NCBI GenBank assembly: GCA_020427985.1
Contig: JAGQNR010000005.1
Location: 1-51,471 of the forward strand
DNA: 51,471 nt
Direction of reading: 5' to 3'
Source: Candidatus Saccharimonadota bacterium
GTDB taxonomy: Bacteria > Patescibacteriota > Saccharimonadia > Saccharimonadales > UBA4665
Below, one piece after another: positions 1 to 8,126 of the stretch (its first letter is position 1; each line of letters opens with the position of its first letter). The notes beneath the pieces were generated by a model that was not told the DNA's origin, did not search any database, and saw only the letters and a list, made by a program, of their open reading frames with translations. The position numbers were made by a program, and so were the translations under genes.

Positions 1-145
1 CGACAAAACAGGACATTAGCATTTGGGAACGTATCCCTTTGCTGGCTACGCCAAACAGTGGAACTATAAGTAATAATGAAAGTTCAATTTATGCAAATCA
101 TCTGGAAAACGAACGTGAGGTTGGGTTAAATGTTGAGCATTGGTA
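1..145 (+). repeat. Direct repeat copy A (recombinase 3' end)
   Basis: This stretch matches 3540-3684 with three mismatches in 145 bases. Identity stops at base 145 (tggta|caag here, tggta|ttgt in copy B) and extends left beyond the window. It codes for the recombinase tail. Its last bases, ATGTTGAGCATTGGTA, are in copy B the first codons of ychF. This is the arrangement expected of an attachment-site junction. Confidence 0.9.
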
Positions 146-266
146 CAAGTATTGCGTAACCCAACAACCTTTTGAGCTAAAACTGAAAATGCCACCAACG
201 GACAGAGGTAAACGAGGCTATTCCGACAATCTTGTAGATAAAGCGACTAAATCGCTCAAGGATTAA
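1..266 (+). pseudogene. C-terminal end of a serine recombinase, cut by the window edge
   Basis: The frame is open from the first bases of the window and stops at 264-266, so only the last ~88 codons are seen. The run around ISIWERIPLL is typical of the last strand of large serine recombinases, the family used for integration and excision of mobile elements. Bases 1-145 recur at 3540-3684. After the shared part the protein continues with about 38 basic residues ending in KSLKD, which the second copy lacks. Whether the upstream part is intact cannot be seen. The family assignment rests on the tail alone and is moderately sure. Confidence 0.6.
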
Positions 267-272
267 GCCAAT

Positions 273-1946
273 TTAGGCTACTTTTCGCAAGACAATATCT
301 TCTACTTCTTGCTTATCAAGTTCGCCACTCTCAACACGAACGCGGTGAGCAGCTAAGTGAGGTCGTCCTACCATTGCTTCATCAAATGATTGAGGTTGTC
401 CTGAATAATGTACACCTAGTTCTGTGCTGTGCATTTGAATACCGCCAGGCGCACCGTATATGTCAATGTTGCTTTGTACGCCAGAAGCAATCAGGTCTTT
501 ACCCAACTGACTAATGACTGATTCCATGCCAGTCTGGATTTTCTCGCCATCATCATCTATATCACCAGATTTTACCTCTGTACCAGCGTGACAAGCAGAA
601 AAAATAATCTTTTTACGGCCTTCGTCACGGCTATCGTCGTCAATTCCTCGGCTTGGCTTCATATAGGTTTCAACCAATCGTGCCATGCCCTTCATGCCGT
701 GCATAGAGTAGCCATAGTCACCAGGATCAAGGTCACCATTGCTATTAACCATTGCAACTAGCTTACGACCAGCTACCGTAGCAATGTCACGACGCTCCTG
801 ACCCTTTGATTTCTCGCGTACATCAGACACCATAAACTGACCAGGTGCGCTGTGTGCAGCCAAAATAAGCGTGGACGGTTGAATACCAGATTTGCGCAAA
901 GTTACCATTCGGCGGTAAATGTCGTCCATGCTTGTAATCTCAAAGAAGACTGTTCGCTTACTACTGTCATCAAAGTCAGCAGCAACATTGCGAAGCACAC
1001 CATTATGGTCACCGAAGCGGTTTATCATTACGGCAGTAACATCATGTTCGGCAAGTGCTTTGGCAACTTCGGCAGGATTAGCTGCTAGTGCTTCCATGCG
1101 CTCTAGCTGTTCTGATGTGTAGGCTTCCAAGCCATGAATCCCGCTAAAAGCAGCTAGTTGTCGGATTCGGTCAACCCCGAAACTGTTAATCTTGTTGATG
1201 ATGTCAATCGTATCCGTATTTTCGCTATCATTTTTCCGTGAGGCACTAAATGTGTAATCCCTTGCTTCATCGGCGGGCATACCTGTAGCAACCTCAACAG
1301 CTTTACTCATCCAATTACGAGCAGCTTCTTGCGTCTGGTGCCACTTAAAATCCATATCCATAACACCCTCTTGCTCGTAGTGGCGCATCCATCTAATCGG
1401 GTTCGGTTGCAAAAGAGTGGCTCGTAGTTTGTCGCTATATTCGTCACCACCCACACCCAATAAGTCAGTCATTGAGGCGGTTCCATAGGCTTCTTTAAGT
1501 ACATTTAATTCAGGAGTTAGAACGCCAGACCGCTTATTACCCTCTTTTTCTAAGTCTGCCAGCATTGCTGTATGCATAGAGCCATCTTTTGGCTCAACAG
1601 CGAAACCACGCCCAACTACATCTTCACCCAAACTTTGAATCATTGACTGTAACGGACGGCTGTATGGCTCACGCCCAGAAATTGCGCTACCTAGTTCTTG
1701 GTCTTTGCGGTAAAGGTCAAAATAGCGCGATACATAACTTGGATCAGCTTCACCAGACTTAAGTTGTGGCATGATGTCTCGTATGGGTGTTGTATCTTCG
1801 CTGTTATACCATTCAGGCCATTGGTTAGTGCCAGCCAGTGAACCCATTTCAGATTCCAAGCGGTCAAGACGTTGCTGCCATAACTCAAATCCTGCTTCTA
1901 CAGGAGCAACTTGTTGTGATTCGGCTATCGGTACTTCGTGTGGCAT
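273..1946 (-). CDS. Clan CD (caspase/CHAT-like) cysteine peptidase-like protein
   Basis: This 557-residue protein has no signal peptide or membrane segment. The last ~200 residues carry the two signatures of clan CD proteases: a hydrophobic strand ending in AAHSAPGQF (His365) and a second ending in IIFSACHAGT (Cys452). They are 87 residues apart, the order and spacing seen in caspase-like and CHAT folds. Residues 1-300 are largely helical and unrecognised, perhaps a sensing or targeting part. The gene lies between two recombinase remnants and is read toward the left one. A near-consensus promoter is just upstream (1975-2003), and no ribosome-binding site precedes the ATG. Substrate and role are unknown. 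A toxin, effector or defence protease are all possible; the fold call is an inference from motifs. Confidence 0.7.
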   Translation of the reverse strand: MPHEVPIAESQQVAPVEAGFELWQQRLDRLESEMGSLAGTNQWPEWYNSEDTTPIRDIMPQLKSGEADPSYVSRYFDLYRKDQELGSAISGREPYSRPLQSMIQSLGEDVVGRGFAVEPKDGSMHTAMLADLEKEGNKRSGVLTPELNVLKEAYGTASMTDLLGVGGDEYSDKLRATLLQPNPIRWMRHYEQEGVMDMDFKWHQTQEAARNWMSKAVEVATGMPADEARDYTFSASRKNDSENTDTIDIINKINSFGVDRIRQLAAFSGIHGLEAYTSEQLERMEALAANPAEVAKALAEHDVTAVMINRFGDHNGVLRNVAADFDDSSKRTVFFEITSMDDIYRRMVTLRKSGIQPSTLILAAHSAPGQFMVSDVREKSKGQERRDIATVAGRKLVAMVNSNGDLDPGDYGYSMHGMKGMARLVETYMKPSRGIDDDSRDEGRKKIIFSACHAGTEVKSGDIDDDGEKIQTGMESVISQLGKDLIASGVQSNIDIYGAPGGIQMHSTELGVHYSGQPQSFDEAMVGRPHLAAHRVRVESGELDKQEVEDIVLRKVA

Positions 1947-1974
1947 ATTTTTATTTTAACGCTTTACTCTGTAA

Positions 1975-2003
1975 ATGATAGCAAATTATTGCTATTTTGT
2001 CAA
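1975..2003 (-). promoter_or_regulatory. Strong sigma70-type promoter for the clan CD protein
   Basis: On the minus strand TTGACA (1998-2003) is followed after 17 bases by TATCAT (1975-1980), with TGC just before the -10 box. The spacer holds a dyad, ATAGCAA-TAAT-TTGCTAT, which could be an operator. The promoter at 27544-27572 is nearly the same over its whole length. Confidence 0.8.
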
Positions 2004-2084
2004 GTCTTTAGCACTACATGTTAACCATGTTGCCTTTTACTGACACTGATTACTTTGAAAATACAGCGCAAGCAACTGGTTAAG

Positions 2085-2318
2085 CTACCATGTTGTCAAG
2101 AAACTCATAGTCAGCTTGTCCTGATTACTCTTGGCGGTTATCATCTTCTCTCTAAACACCGAATTGTTATTGAAGTAGTAATAGTAAAGCTGGCGACTTA
2201 TACCGACAAACGCACAACCCTCACTCACACTGGCATTGTGCTGGATTGCGTCGGCTAATTTAATCATTATTCGATAGTCCACCTTGTGTGGACGACCTGT
2301 AGTCTTTTTGATTGGCAT
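2085..2318 (-). CDS. Small helix-turn-helix protein
   Basis: This 77-residue protein begins KKTTGRPHKVDYRI and contains a helix-turn-helix-like stretch (SVSEGCAFVGISRQLYYYYF), similar in style to phage-type DNA-binding domains. The ATG at 2318 was chosen because GAGGAG lies 6-8 bases upstream; an in-frame upstream start lacks such a site. A TATAAT box lies at 2354-2359 on the same strand. It sits between the clan CD gene and the HIT gene, so it may control one of them. Regulator or recombination-directionality factor is only inferred. The C-terminus (MSFLTTW) looks abrupt and the protein may be truncated. Confidence 0.55.
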   Translation of the reverse strand: MPIKKTTGRPHKVDYRIMIKLADAIQHNASVSEGCAFVGISRQLYYYYFNNNSVFREKMITAKSNQDKLTMSFLTTW

Positions 2319-2408
2319 AAGCACTCCTCTTTTTTGTATTAGCATCTACTACTAATTATACAGAGGTGATGTGCTTGCCAGACGCTATTTATCATTGGTG
2401 ATTGTTGG

Positions 2409-2426
2409 GAGTACTGCGAGTACTGC
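2409..2426 (+). repeat. Tandem 9-base repeat upstream of the HIT gene
   Basis: GAGTACTGC occurs twice without a gap in the divergent region between the helix-turn-helix gene and the HIT gene. It may be a pair of binding sites or replication slippage; nothing else supports a function. Confidence 0.6.
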
Positions 2427-2452
2427 GCATTGAATAGGTTAAAATATAGCTT

Positions 2453-2917
2453 ATGTACAGTCACGAGCCTCCAGATTACCAGTGCCCATTCTGCAAAATT
2501 GCCCAGGGTGGTGAAGACAAATTTACTAACCAAGATGATGTTGTCTACAGAAGCGAATCCGTAACTGCGTTTGTTTCCCCTAAGTGGTGGCCCGAAAATC
2601 CTGGCCACGTAGTAGTTATTCCTAATAATCACGTTGAGAACATCTATGATATTACCGACGATACAATCTCCGCTGTCTACAAAACGGTTAAACAGGTAGC
2701 TCTAGCAATGAAATCTGAATATATGTGCGACGGCGTGTCTACTAGGCAACATAATGAGCCGTCTGGGGACCAGGATTTGTGGCACTTCCATGTGCACGTC
2801 TTCCCACGTTATCCAAAGGATCATCTATACCTCAATCACGAGAAAGCTCAGTTCGTTGATGCTGAGTCACGTGCAAAGTTTGCAAGTATGTTACGTGCAT
2901 ATTTTGACAATAACTAG
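2453..2917 (+). CDS. HIT family hydrolase
   Basis: This 154-residue cytosolic protein has the histidine-triad motif HFHVHVFPRY near residue 110. Histidine-triad proteins hydrolyse or transfer nucleotides from substrates such as AMP-lysine or dinucleoside polyphosphates. The early CPFC pair (CPFCKIAQG) is the usual HIT N-terminus and may bind zinc. TAAAAT ends about 7 bases before the ATG and there is no ribosome-binding site, so the message may be leaderless. It lies between the two recombinase repeats, either as cargo or as a host gene caught between them. Family is certain, substrate is not. Confidence 0.9.
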   Translation: MYSHEPPDYQCPFCKIAQGGEDKFTNQDDVVYRSESVTAFVSPKWWPENPGHVVVIPNNHVENIYDITDDTISAVYKTVKQVALAMKSEYMCDGVSTRQHNEPSGDQDLWHFHVHVFPRYPKDHLYLNHEKAQFVDAESRAKFASMLRAYFDNN

Positions 2918-3011
2918 TCCTACCCAGCCCGTTCATCTTTTTGCCCGCTAGAACAACTGGGTGTGTCACGAAAATTTTTTTCCCAGATTTTGTACGGTTA
3001 CAATAAAAAAT

Positions 3012-3284
3012 ATGATTTTGTATGATATTGAGCCAACGAGTATCAAGCGTCTACTCTTCTTGCGTGAGCTGGACGCACATAGGCGGCACGTTGGCGAGAT
3101 AGTGTACGTTACTCCCGAAGTCCTCAAGCAGCAGTACGATATTGACCTACAAACCATACAGTCCGTGCTCTCTGACCTAGAAGAGCTTGGACATATTGAG
3201 ATTGAACAAACGCCTAATCGCAAACTGACCTACGAAAAAAGGATCAGAAAAGACGACGAACAGGACACTACCTTATTACCCTGA
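3012..3284 (+). CDS. Winged-helix DNA-binding protein
   Basis: This 90-residue product starts MILYDIEPTSIKR. It contains YVTPEVLKQQYDIDLQTIQS followed by LSDLEELGHIEIE, a recognition helix plus wing as in GntR/MarR-type winged helices. No effector domain follows. The ATG at 3012 was preferred over an upstream start at 2961, which would add a basic, unrelated stretch. No clear ribosome-binding site is present. The recombinase remnant opens in another frame near its 3' end. It is a candidate regulator of the integrated element. Confidence 0.55.
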   Translation: MILYDIEPTSIKRLLFLRELDAHRRHVGEIVYVTPEVLKQQYDIDLQTIQSVLSDLEELGHIEIEQTPNRKLTYEKRIRKDDEQDTTLLP

Positions 3285-3709
3285 ACGATAGCTTCACCAG
3301 CTACTATAAAGCTTACGGTCAGAACGTCATGTCTGAACGCCACTACAAAGACATACTGTACGGGCTTAACGAGAATTATGAAGCAGTAGTGGCTGAAATC
3401 TCTACATTAGAAGATGAAATGGCAAATCAGAAACTGATAACCATCGAACAATACTTTGAAGGAATCGTAAAACGTGTTGAAAACTTGAATTTTACAGAGA
3501 ACAAAGCCATAATTAAGAAGGCAATCGTCAGAATTGTGGCGACAAAACAGGACATTAGCATTTGGGGACGTATCCCTTTGCTGGCTACGCCAAACGGTGG
3601 AACTATAAATAATAATGAAAGTTCAATTTATGCAAATCATCTGGAAAACGAACGTGAGGTTGGGTTAAATGTTGAGCATTGGTATTGTGGGGTTACCAAA
3701 TGTTGGTAA
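3215..3709 (+). pseudogene. N-terminally truncated serine recombinase, joined to ychF
   Basis: A frame open from about 3215, with its first ATG at 3329, encodes a helical, coiled-coil-like region (YEAVVAEISTLEDEMANQK). The typical recombinase tail follows (VRIVATKQDISIWGRIPLL). The catalytic serine domain and zinc ribbon are missing and there is no ribosome-binding site. The last ~48 codons lie in repeat copy B. At base 3684 the sequence switches from recombinase to ychF, so the final residues (CGVTKCW) are out-of-frame ychF. This is a dead remnant, or the attachment-site end of an element whose recombinase has been lost. Confidence 0.65.
3540..3684 (+). repeat. Direct repeat copy B (recombinase 3' end / ychF start)
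   Basis: This is the second copy of bases 1-145, 98% identical. Its right end supplies the ychF start codon and the first five ychF codons, so the repeat edge coincides with the 5' end of a housekeeping gene. Confidence 0.9.
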
Positions 3710-4763
3710 ATCGACGCTTTTTAATGCGCTGACCGACGCTGGTGCGCTAGCGGCGAATTACCCTTTTGCAACTATCGAGCCAAACACAGGCATCGTGCCC
3801 GTACCAGACGAGCGCCTTACTGTGCTCAGCACGCTCTATCATGAGGCCCCTATTAAGCCCGCAACCATAACCTTTGTAGATATTGCTGGCCTGGTCGAAG
3901 GTGCCAGCAAGGGCGAGGGTCTGGGAAATAAATTCCTCAGCCACATCCGCACGTGCAATGCTATTGTGCAGGTGGTCCGTGCTTTTGATAACCCTGACGT
4001 ACTTCGGTCTGACTCAAGTCGCGACCCAGAGCATGACATTGCGGTTATTTTGACCGAGCTCGTACTAGCCGATTTGCAGACCGTAGACAATCGTCTCCCC
4101 AGGGTTCAAAAAGACGCCAAGTCTAACCCAAAGCTCAAGCCCCAGCTCGATACGCTTGAGGAGGCTCGCGCTCTGCTCGATGCGGGAGAGCCGCTGTACA
4201 AAACTGCTGAGAAGTTTGACGCCGAAGCCATAGATTGGCTACAAAAGGAGCTGCAACTCATGACACTCAAGCCGATTATTTATGTGTTCAATGTAGATGA
4301 GGTGGAACTAACAGATGATAAAATGCAATCCCAGTTGAAATCATTGGTTGCACCTGCGCCCTGCCTGTTCGTTTGCGCCAAGCTCGAAGAAGAACTCCGT
4401 AGCCTAAACGAAGCTGATGCGACTGAGCTGTTAGCGTCTTACGGGCAATCACAGTCGGGCCTCGTGCAACTAGTCCATGCTGCGTATGAGCTGCTTGGAT
4501 TACAGAGCTATCTAACAGCCGGCGACAAGGAAGTCCGCGCCTGGACAGTCCACCGCGGCGCAACTGCCCCCCAGGCAGCAGGCGTTATACACGGCGACTT
4601 CGAACGTGGGTTTATTGCAGCAGATGTCGTCAGCTACCCAGACCTAGTTGCAGCTGGGTCGCTTTCTGCCGCCCGGGCAGCCGGCAAAGTCCGCACCGAA
4701 GGCAAGTCTTACTCAATGCAGCCTGATGATGTTGTTGAGTTCAAGTTTAATGTCAGTAAATAG
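3669..4763 (+). CDS. ychF: Ribosome-associated OBG-family ATPase YchF
   Basis: This is a full-length 364-residue YchF/Ola1 protein. P-loop GLPNVGKST lies at residues 8-16, followed by DIAGLVEGASKGEGLGN. NVDE replaces the GTPase NKxD motif, which is the YchF hallmark for ATP use. The C-terminal TGS-like domain ends YSMQPDDVVEFKFNV. YchF binds ribosomes and acts in translation and stress responses. The first codons lie inside recombinase repeat B, so the natural upstream region has been replaced. No ribosome-binding site is visible before ATG 3669, and expression probably relies on sequence in the element. It is convergent with the next gene. Confidence 0.97.
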   Translation: MLSIGIVGLPNVGKSTLFNALTDAGALAANYPFATIEPNTGIVPVPDERLTVLSTLYHEAPIKPATITFVDIAGLVEGASKGEGLGNKFLSHIRTCNAIVQVVRAFDNPDVLRSDSSRDPEHDIAVILTELVLADLQTVDNRLPRVQKDAKSNPKLKPQLDTLEEARALLDAGEPLYKTAEKFDAEAIDWLQKELQLMTLKPIIYVFNVDEVELTDDKMQSQLKSLVAPAPCLFVCAKLEEELRSLNEADATELLASYGQSQSGLVQLVHAAYELLGLQSYLTAGDKEVRAWTVHRGATAPQAAGVIHGDFERGFIAADVVSYPDLVAAGSLSAARAAGKVRTEGKSYSMQPDDVVEFKFNVSK

Positions 4764-4799
4764 TCTTTTCGGGAAAAAACAAGCTCTACTACCAAGCAA

Positions 4800-6539
4800 T
4801 TACAGCCGATTCATTTGAGAGTTAATCTTGCGGGCAGCATCGGCAATATTTGCCCACGAGCTTCCCTGGGACAAAATGGTTAAGACATACGTCTTTTGCC
4901 CGTACACAATGGCCGCATCATGAAGCTTACCGTCTAAAAATCCTACCTTATCTGCTACCGTTACCCCGGTCCCCGCAGGAACCCCCTGCCGGTAGACCTG
5001 CCGTTTCATTAGTCCAAGCAGCCTATCCCGTGATGTATCCTGCAAAATTGAGCCAAATTGCAATTTTGCTAAAAACAACGCTTCATCTTCTGCGGTCGAG
5101 TACATAGCACCGCGAATCGTGCTGGTATTAGCTAACCCCAAAGCCCTGACTTCGTTCTGGATGGCAGCCCACCCAATCTTGTCCCCCAACCATTCGGCAC
5201 AGGTATTATCTGAGTTTACAATCATTACATCCATGCATTGTTCGATGTTTTTGCCTGCAGTCGCACTATCTGACCAATTAATGTTCCCCTGTTCAACACG
5301 TTTCAGGAGCGCGTAGGCCACATACATCTTGTACGTACTTGCTGGGTGATACCGTTTAGTGCCATTTGCACTCACCACTGTGCCATCAGACATACGCACG
5401 GCAATTGCAAAATCACCCTTTTCGCTCACCAAGTCATTTAGCATTGCTTGCAAGCCAGCGCGAGTAGCAGAATAGCTCCGCTCATAGACCACTTTTGAGG
5501 GAATAGCTAGTATCTCGCCCGCTGCAACACCATCGCCTTTGAGCAACTGATTTTTAAGTGCCTCGGCAGTCGTTGAATGATTAAGCCCACGGCCTGGTGC
5601 CCCATTCGTGCGATCATGCTCTACCCCATCAACGGTGCGAATGGTAGTCACGGTTGGAGCTATGTATATCTTGGTCTGCATAGTTGCTACATAGTCACGT
5701 ACCTTTGCCGTATCGATGGCAACATGCATCTCTTTTTTGTTATTGGGGTCTTCGCTAAACGTCATCCAAGCCACAATTTGCGCCTTGGTCACCGGGTACT
5801 CTGTATCAAGCAGCTTAAGCTTAAGCTGACGGTTAGCCAGCTTTTGAGCTTCATCAAGCAGACCTTGAACATCTTTATCCTTACGCTCAGGCTCAACCGT
5901 TTTGGCCTCTATCTGCATTTTAGCAACAGTAGGCTGCAAAGTTATTGCCTGCGCCGCTTTGGCGATGTCTTTGTCGCTGCACACTTGGCCATCTTTGGCC
6001 GAGTCTATCGCGACATTTGTATCTTTGATCATAACCGACGCATTCTTTGGCTCAACCTTGCACTCTACCAGACGCTGTTTGGTGTAGTCAGCAAAGCGCT
6101 GCATGTCTATAGTTGCTTCAATTGACTGGTTTTTGGTCAAGGCAAAATACACCCCGCTAAACGGAATAAGCCGTTGCCACAAAGGGTACGACTTGACACC
6201 ATCGAGTGCCCGCGCAATGTCTGGCTGCAACCCGGCCTCGGTGGCTAGCACCGTTGAAGATTGCTGCTTCACTGGGCCAGCTGTCTTAAGCTCTAAACGA
6301 GCATGTTCATACCTGTCAATGATGCTCTGGGCAAGCTTGGTGTCGTTTTTGCTGCCAACTCGCTCATTATCCAGCCGGGCAAACGGCACCACGAGCACTC
6401 TCGGAAACGCTATTTGAAGTACTGTCACCAGCAAGCTAATGCTTGCAGCACCAATAAATATCCAATGCCACACGTGTTTTGGATGAAGTATTGCGCGCAA
6501 ACCACGCTGCGTATACTCGCCAATCCCCAATGTCTTCAT
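4800..6539 (-). CDS. Membrane-anchored serine hydrolase (class A beta-lactamase fold) with PG-binding-like region
   Basis: This 579-residue protein has a short cytosolic start and one membrane helix at about residues 27-48, so most of it is outside. The middle region (~170-350) contains the pattern VAIDTAKVRDYV, resembling the putative peptidoglycan-binding repeats of VanW-type proteins. The C-terminal ~220 residues have the active-site motifs STYK (Ser401, Lys404), SDN and KVG of class A beta-lactamase-related enzymes. A role in wall metabolism is more likely than antibiotic resistance. A TATACT box ends 7 bases before the ATG, suggesting a leaderless message. Confidence 0.85.
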   Translation of the reverse strand: MKTLGIGEYTQRGLRAILHPKHVWHWIFIGAASISLLVTVLQIAFPRVLVVPFARLDNERVGSKNDTKLAQSIIDRYEHARLELKTAGPVKQQSSTVLATEAGLQPDIARALDGVKSYPLWQRLIPFSGVYFALTKNQSIEATIDMQRFADYTKQRLVECKVEPKNASVMIKDTNVAIDSAKDGQVCSDKDIAKAAQAITLQPTVAKMQIEAKTVEPERKDKDVQGLLDEAQKLANRQLKLKLLDTEYPVTKAQIVAWMTFSEDPNNKKEMHVAIDTAKVRDYVATMQTKIYIAPTVTTIRTVDGVEHDRTNGAPGRGLNHSTTAEALKNQLLKGDGVAAGEILAIPSKVVYERSYSATRAGLQAMLNDLVSEKGDFAIAVRMSDGTVVSANGTKRYHPASTYKMYVAYALLKRVEQGNINWSDSATAGKNIEQCMDVMIVNSDNTCAEWLGDKIGWAAIQNEVRALGLANTSTIRGAMYSTAEDEALFLAKLQFGSILQDTSRDRLLGLMKRQVYRQGVPAGTGVTVADKVGFLDGKLHDAAIVYGQKTYVLTILSQGSSWANIADAARKINSQMNRL

Positions 6540-6592
6540 ACCTAACAGTATACAAAATGGCTGTGCTTTATACTAATTAACGCTTATGGTGT

Positions 6593-7204
6593 TTAGTAAA
6601 AACTTGGATACCTGCGCCTGCGCGAAAAGGTTGGCACCCTTAGAAAAGGATTGGTTGCTGCCATATGGGCCGAGTGGATAGCTTCTGCTTCGATTGGCAC
6701 TGGTTGCATTTGGATAGCCTGCTCAATAATAGGTTCGCGAACGGCACTGGGCGGAGGGGCTTCTAGCCCCATTTCCTCAGTATCTACTGCCTGGTTAGCC
6801 CAAAAATTCGGGTCACTCCTAAGCGCCATCAGGCGTTGTTGGATGTATTGAGAACTGTTACGCAGCGCATATTTGGCCCATGTCGTAAACACAAGTGTCC
6901 GAAGCGGCGTAATGATATCTAGCTTGGCAGTAATAACTCGAGAGCAATAATCAACCTCGGCTATCATGTCATAACGCAAATCTTCTACCGTAAACGAAAG
7001 TGGCTTTTTGTCGATTATGAGTACCCGTAAATTTGTGACACAAAGCAGGGCAAAACCACCATCATAGTACCCATTTATTGCATATTTGATGACCTCGTTT
7101 GGCCATAGCAGCTTATATAGCTCAGCGATTTCGGTCCGCCCCCAACCCTGAAAGTTACTCCCTATACCATCAAGCTGATTAACAACCTCTTGTCGAGTAA
7201 CCAT
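6593..7204 (-). CDS. Bacterial PH-domain protein
   Basis: The first ~125 of 203 residues match the bacterial pleckstrin-homology (YokE-like) pattern: a helical start, then strands including FALLCVTNLRVLIIDKKP and YDMIAEVDYC. The remaining ~80 residues are Pro/Glu-rich and end in a basic tail (RRRRYPSFY). No membrane segment is present. AAGGAGG lies 6 bases before the ATG. Such domains often bind lipid or protein partners; the partner here is unknown. Confidence 0.7.
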   Translation of the reverse strand: MVTRQEVVNQLDGIGSNFQGWGRTEIAELYKLLWPNEVIKYAINGYYDGGFALLCVTNLRVLIIDKKPLSFTVEDLRYDMIAEVDYCSRVITAKLDIITPLRTLVFTTWAKYALRNSSQYIQQRLMALRSDPNFWANQAVDTEEMGLEAPPPSAVREPIIEQAIQMQPVPIEAEAIHSAHMAATNPFLRVPTFSRRRRYPSFY

Positions 7205-7293
7205 AGAGCCCTCCTTGAGCGTAAAAATACACTACAGTCTTATAGTAGGCTCGTACCTGCAGCTATTCTGTAACTGAAATTACACACTAAGCA

Positions 7294-7305
7294 TGATATT
7301 TATCA
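7294..7305 (+). promoter_or_regulatory. FNR/CRP-type half-site dyad
   Basis: TGATATTTATCA is a perfect TGAT-N4-ATCA dyad of the FNR class, 42-53 bases upstream of the Crp/Fnr gene start. Possible -10 boxes TATGCC (7330-7335) or CATACT (7335-7340) follow. It is a likely autoregulatory operator, inferred from position. Confidence 0.45.
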
Positions 7306-7346
7306 CACGCGTAGACTCGCAGAGATAACTATGCCATACTACTGTT

Positions 7347-8000
7347 ATGCTCGCCTCTGTAGACCAGCAGCAAGAACTCGTTGATTTCTTTCGTACGGGC
7401 ACGCGCCAGGTCTACACTAAGGGCGAATATCTCGTCCGCCCAGGGGACTCACCTAGAGGGGTAATGTATATAGAATCTGGCTATGTCAAAGCTCACGACA
7501 TTACCAAATACGGCGAAGAAAATGTCCTTATCATTCGGCAGGCAGGCGAGCTCGTTGGCTTGACCTTTGCAGTCCTCGACCGTGACCATACCATTATTTA
7601 TAGTGCGCTGAGTGAAGTCAGTGTCTGGACAATGCCCTACGACCGTTTTCAAACTTTCCTACAACAGCATCCCACTATCGCTGTCCCCATACTCGATATG
7701 GTGACACGCATGTACCACCTGCACGGCGAGCGCATCATGACTCTCGAATATCGCACCGTTCGAGAGCGTCTGGCGGCGTTCTTGGTGTCTGCTACTCATC
7801 GTTTTGGCGAAACAGTCAACGACGAGATAGTCATACAGGTGCCCCTGCGACATCAGGATATTGCCAGTTCCATTAGCGCAACTCGCGAAACAGCTTCTCG
7901 GACTATGGCCGAGTTTGTGCGCAAAGGCTATATATCTCAAAGCCGCTCACACATTAGCGTGCTCAACATTGATGCACTCAAACAAATGCTTACCCTCTAG
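7347..8000 (+). CDS. Crp/Fnr family transcription regulator
   Basis: The 217 residues form an N-terminal cyclic-nucleotide-type beta-barrel (about 10-125, with GEYLVRPGDSPRGVMYIESG), a dimer helix, and a C-terminal winged helix (about 150-215, with RHQDIASSISATRETASRTM as recognition helix). The cysteines of iron-sulfur FNR proteins are absent, so another ligand or none is sensed. There is no ribosome-binding site, and possible -10 boxes lie within ~10 bases of the ATG, consistent with a leaderless message. The dyad at 7294-7305 suggests autoregulation. Confidence 0.92.
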   Translation: MLASVDQQQELVDFFRTGTRQVYTKGEYLVRPGDSPRGVMYIESGYVKAHDITKYGEENVLIIRQAGELVGLTFAVLDRDHTIIYSALSEVSVWTMPYDRFQTFLQQHPTIAVPILDMVTRMYHLHGERIMTLEYRTVRERLAAFLVSATHRFGETVNDEIVIQVPLRHQDIASSISATRETASRTMAEFVRKGYISQSRSHISVLNIDALKQMLTL

Positions 8001-8126
8001 GCAAATAGGAATTATTTCTGTTATTTTGTCCTTTCCCAGTATCAAGGCAGAGTTACTATTTTTGTATTCAACAATTGTCTATGGCCAGCAATTTTACCTG
8101 GGATTGTTATTTTACAGGGGTTTATT

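Noticed and set aside
5577-6125. 182-codon ORF antisense to the serine hydrolase gene
   Set aside because: It lies entirely opposite a well-supported enzyme, has no ribosome-binding site, and its translation (Cys/Leu/His-rich, no motif) looks like a shadow frame.
8001-8126. Terminator between the Crp/Fnr gene and tlyA
   Set aside because: The region is A/T-rich with T-runs on both strands, but no stem of more than 5 bp precedes them.
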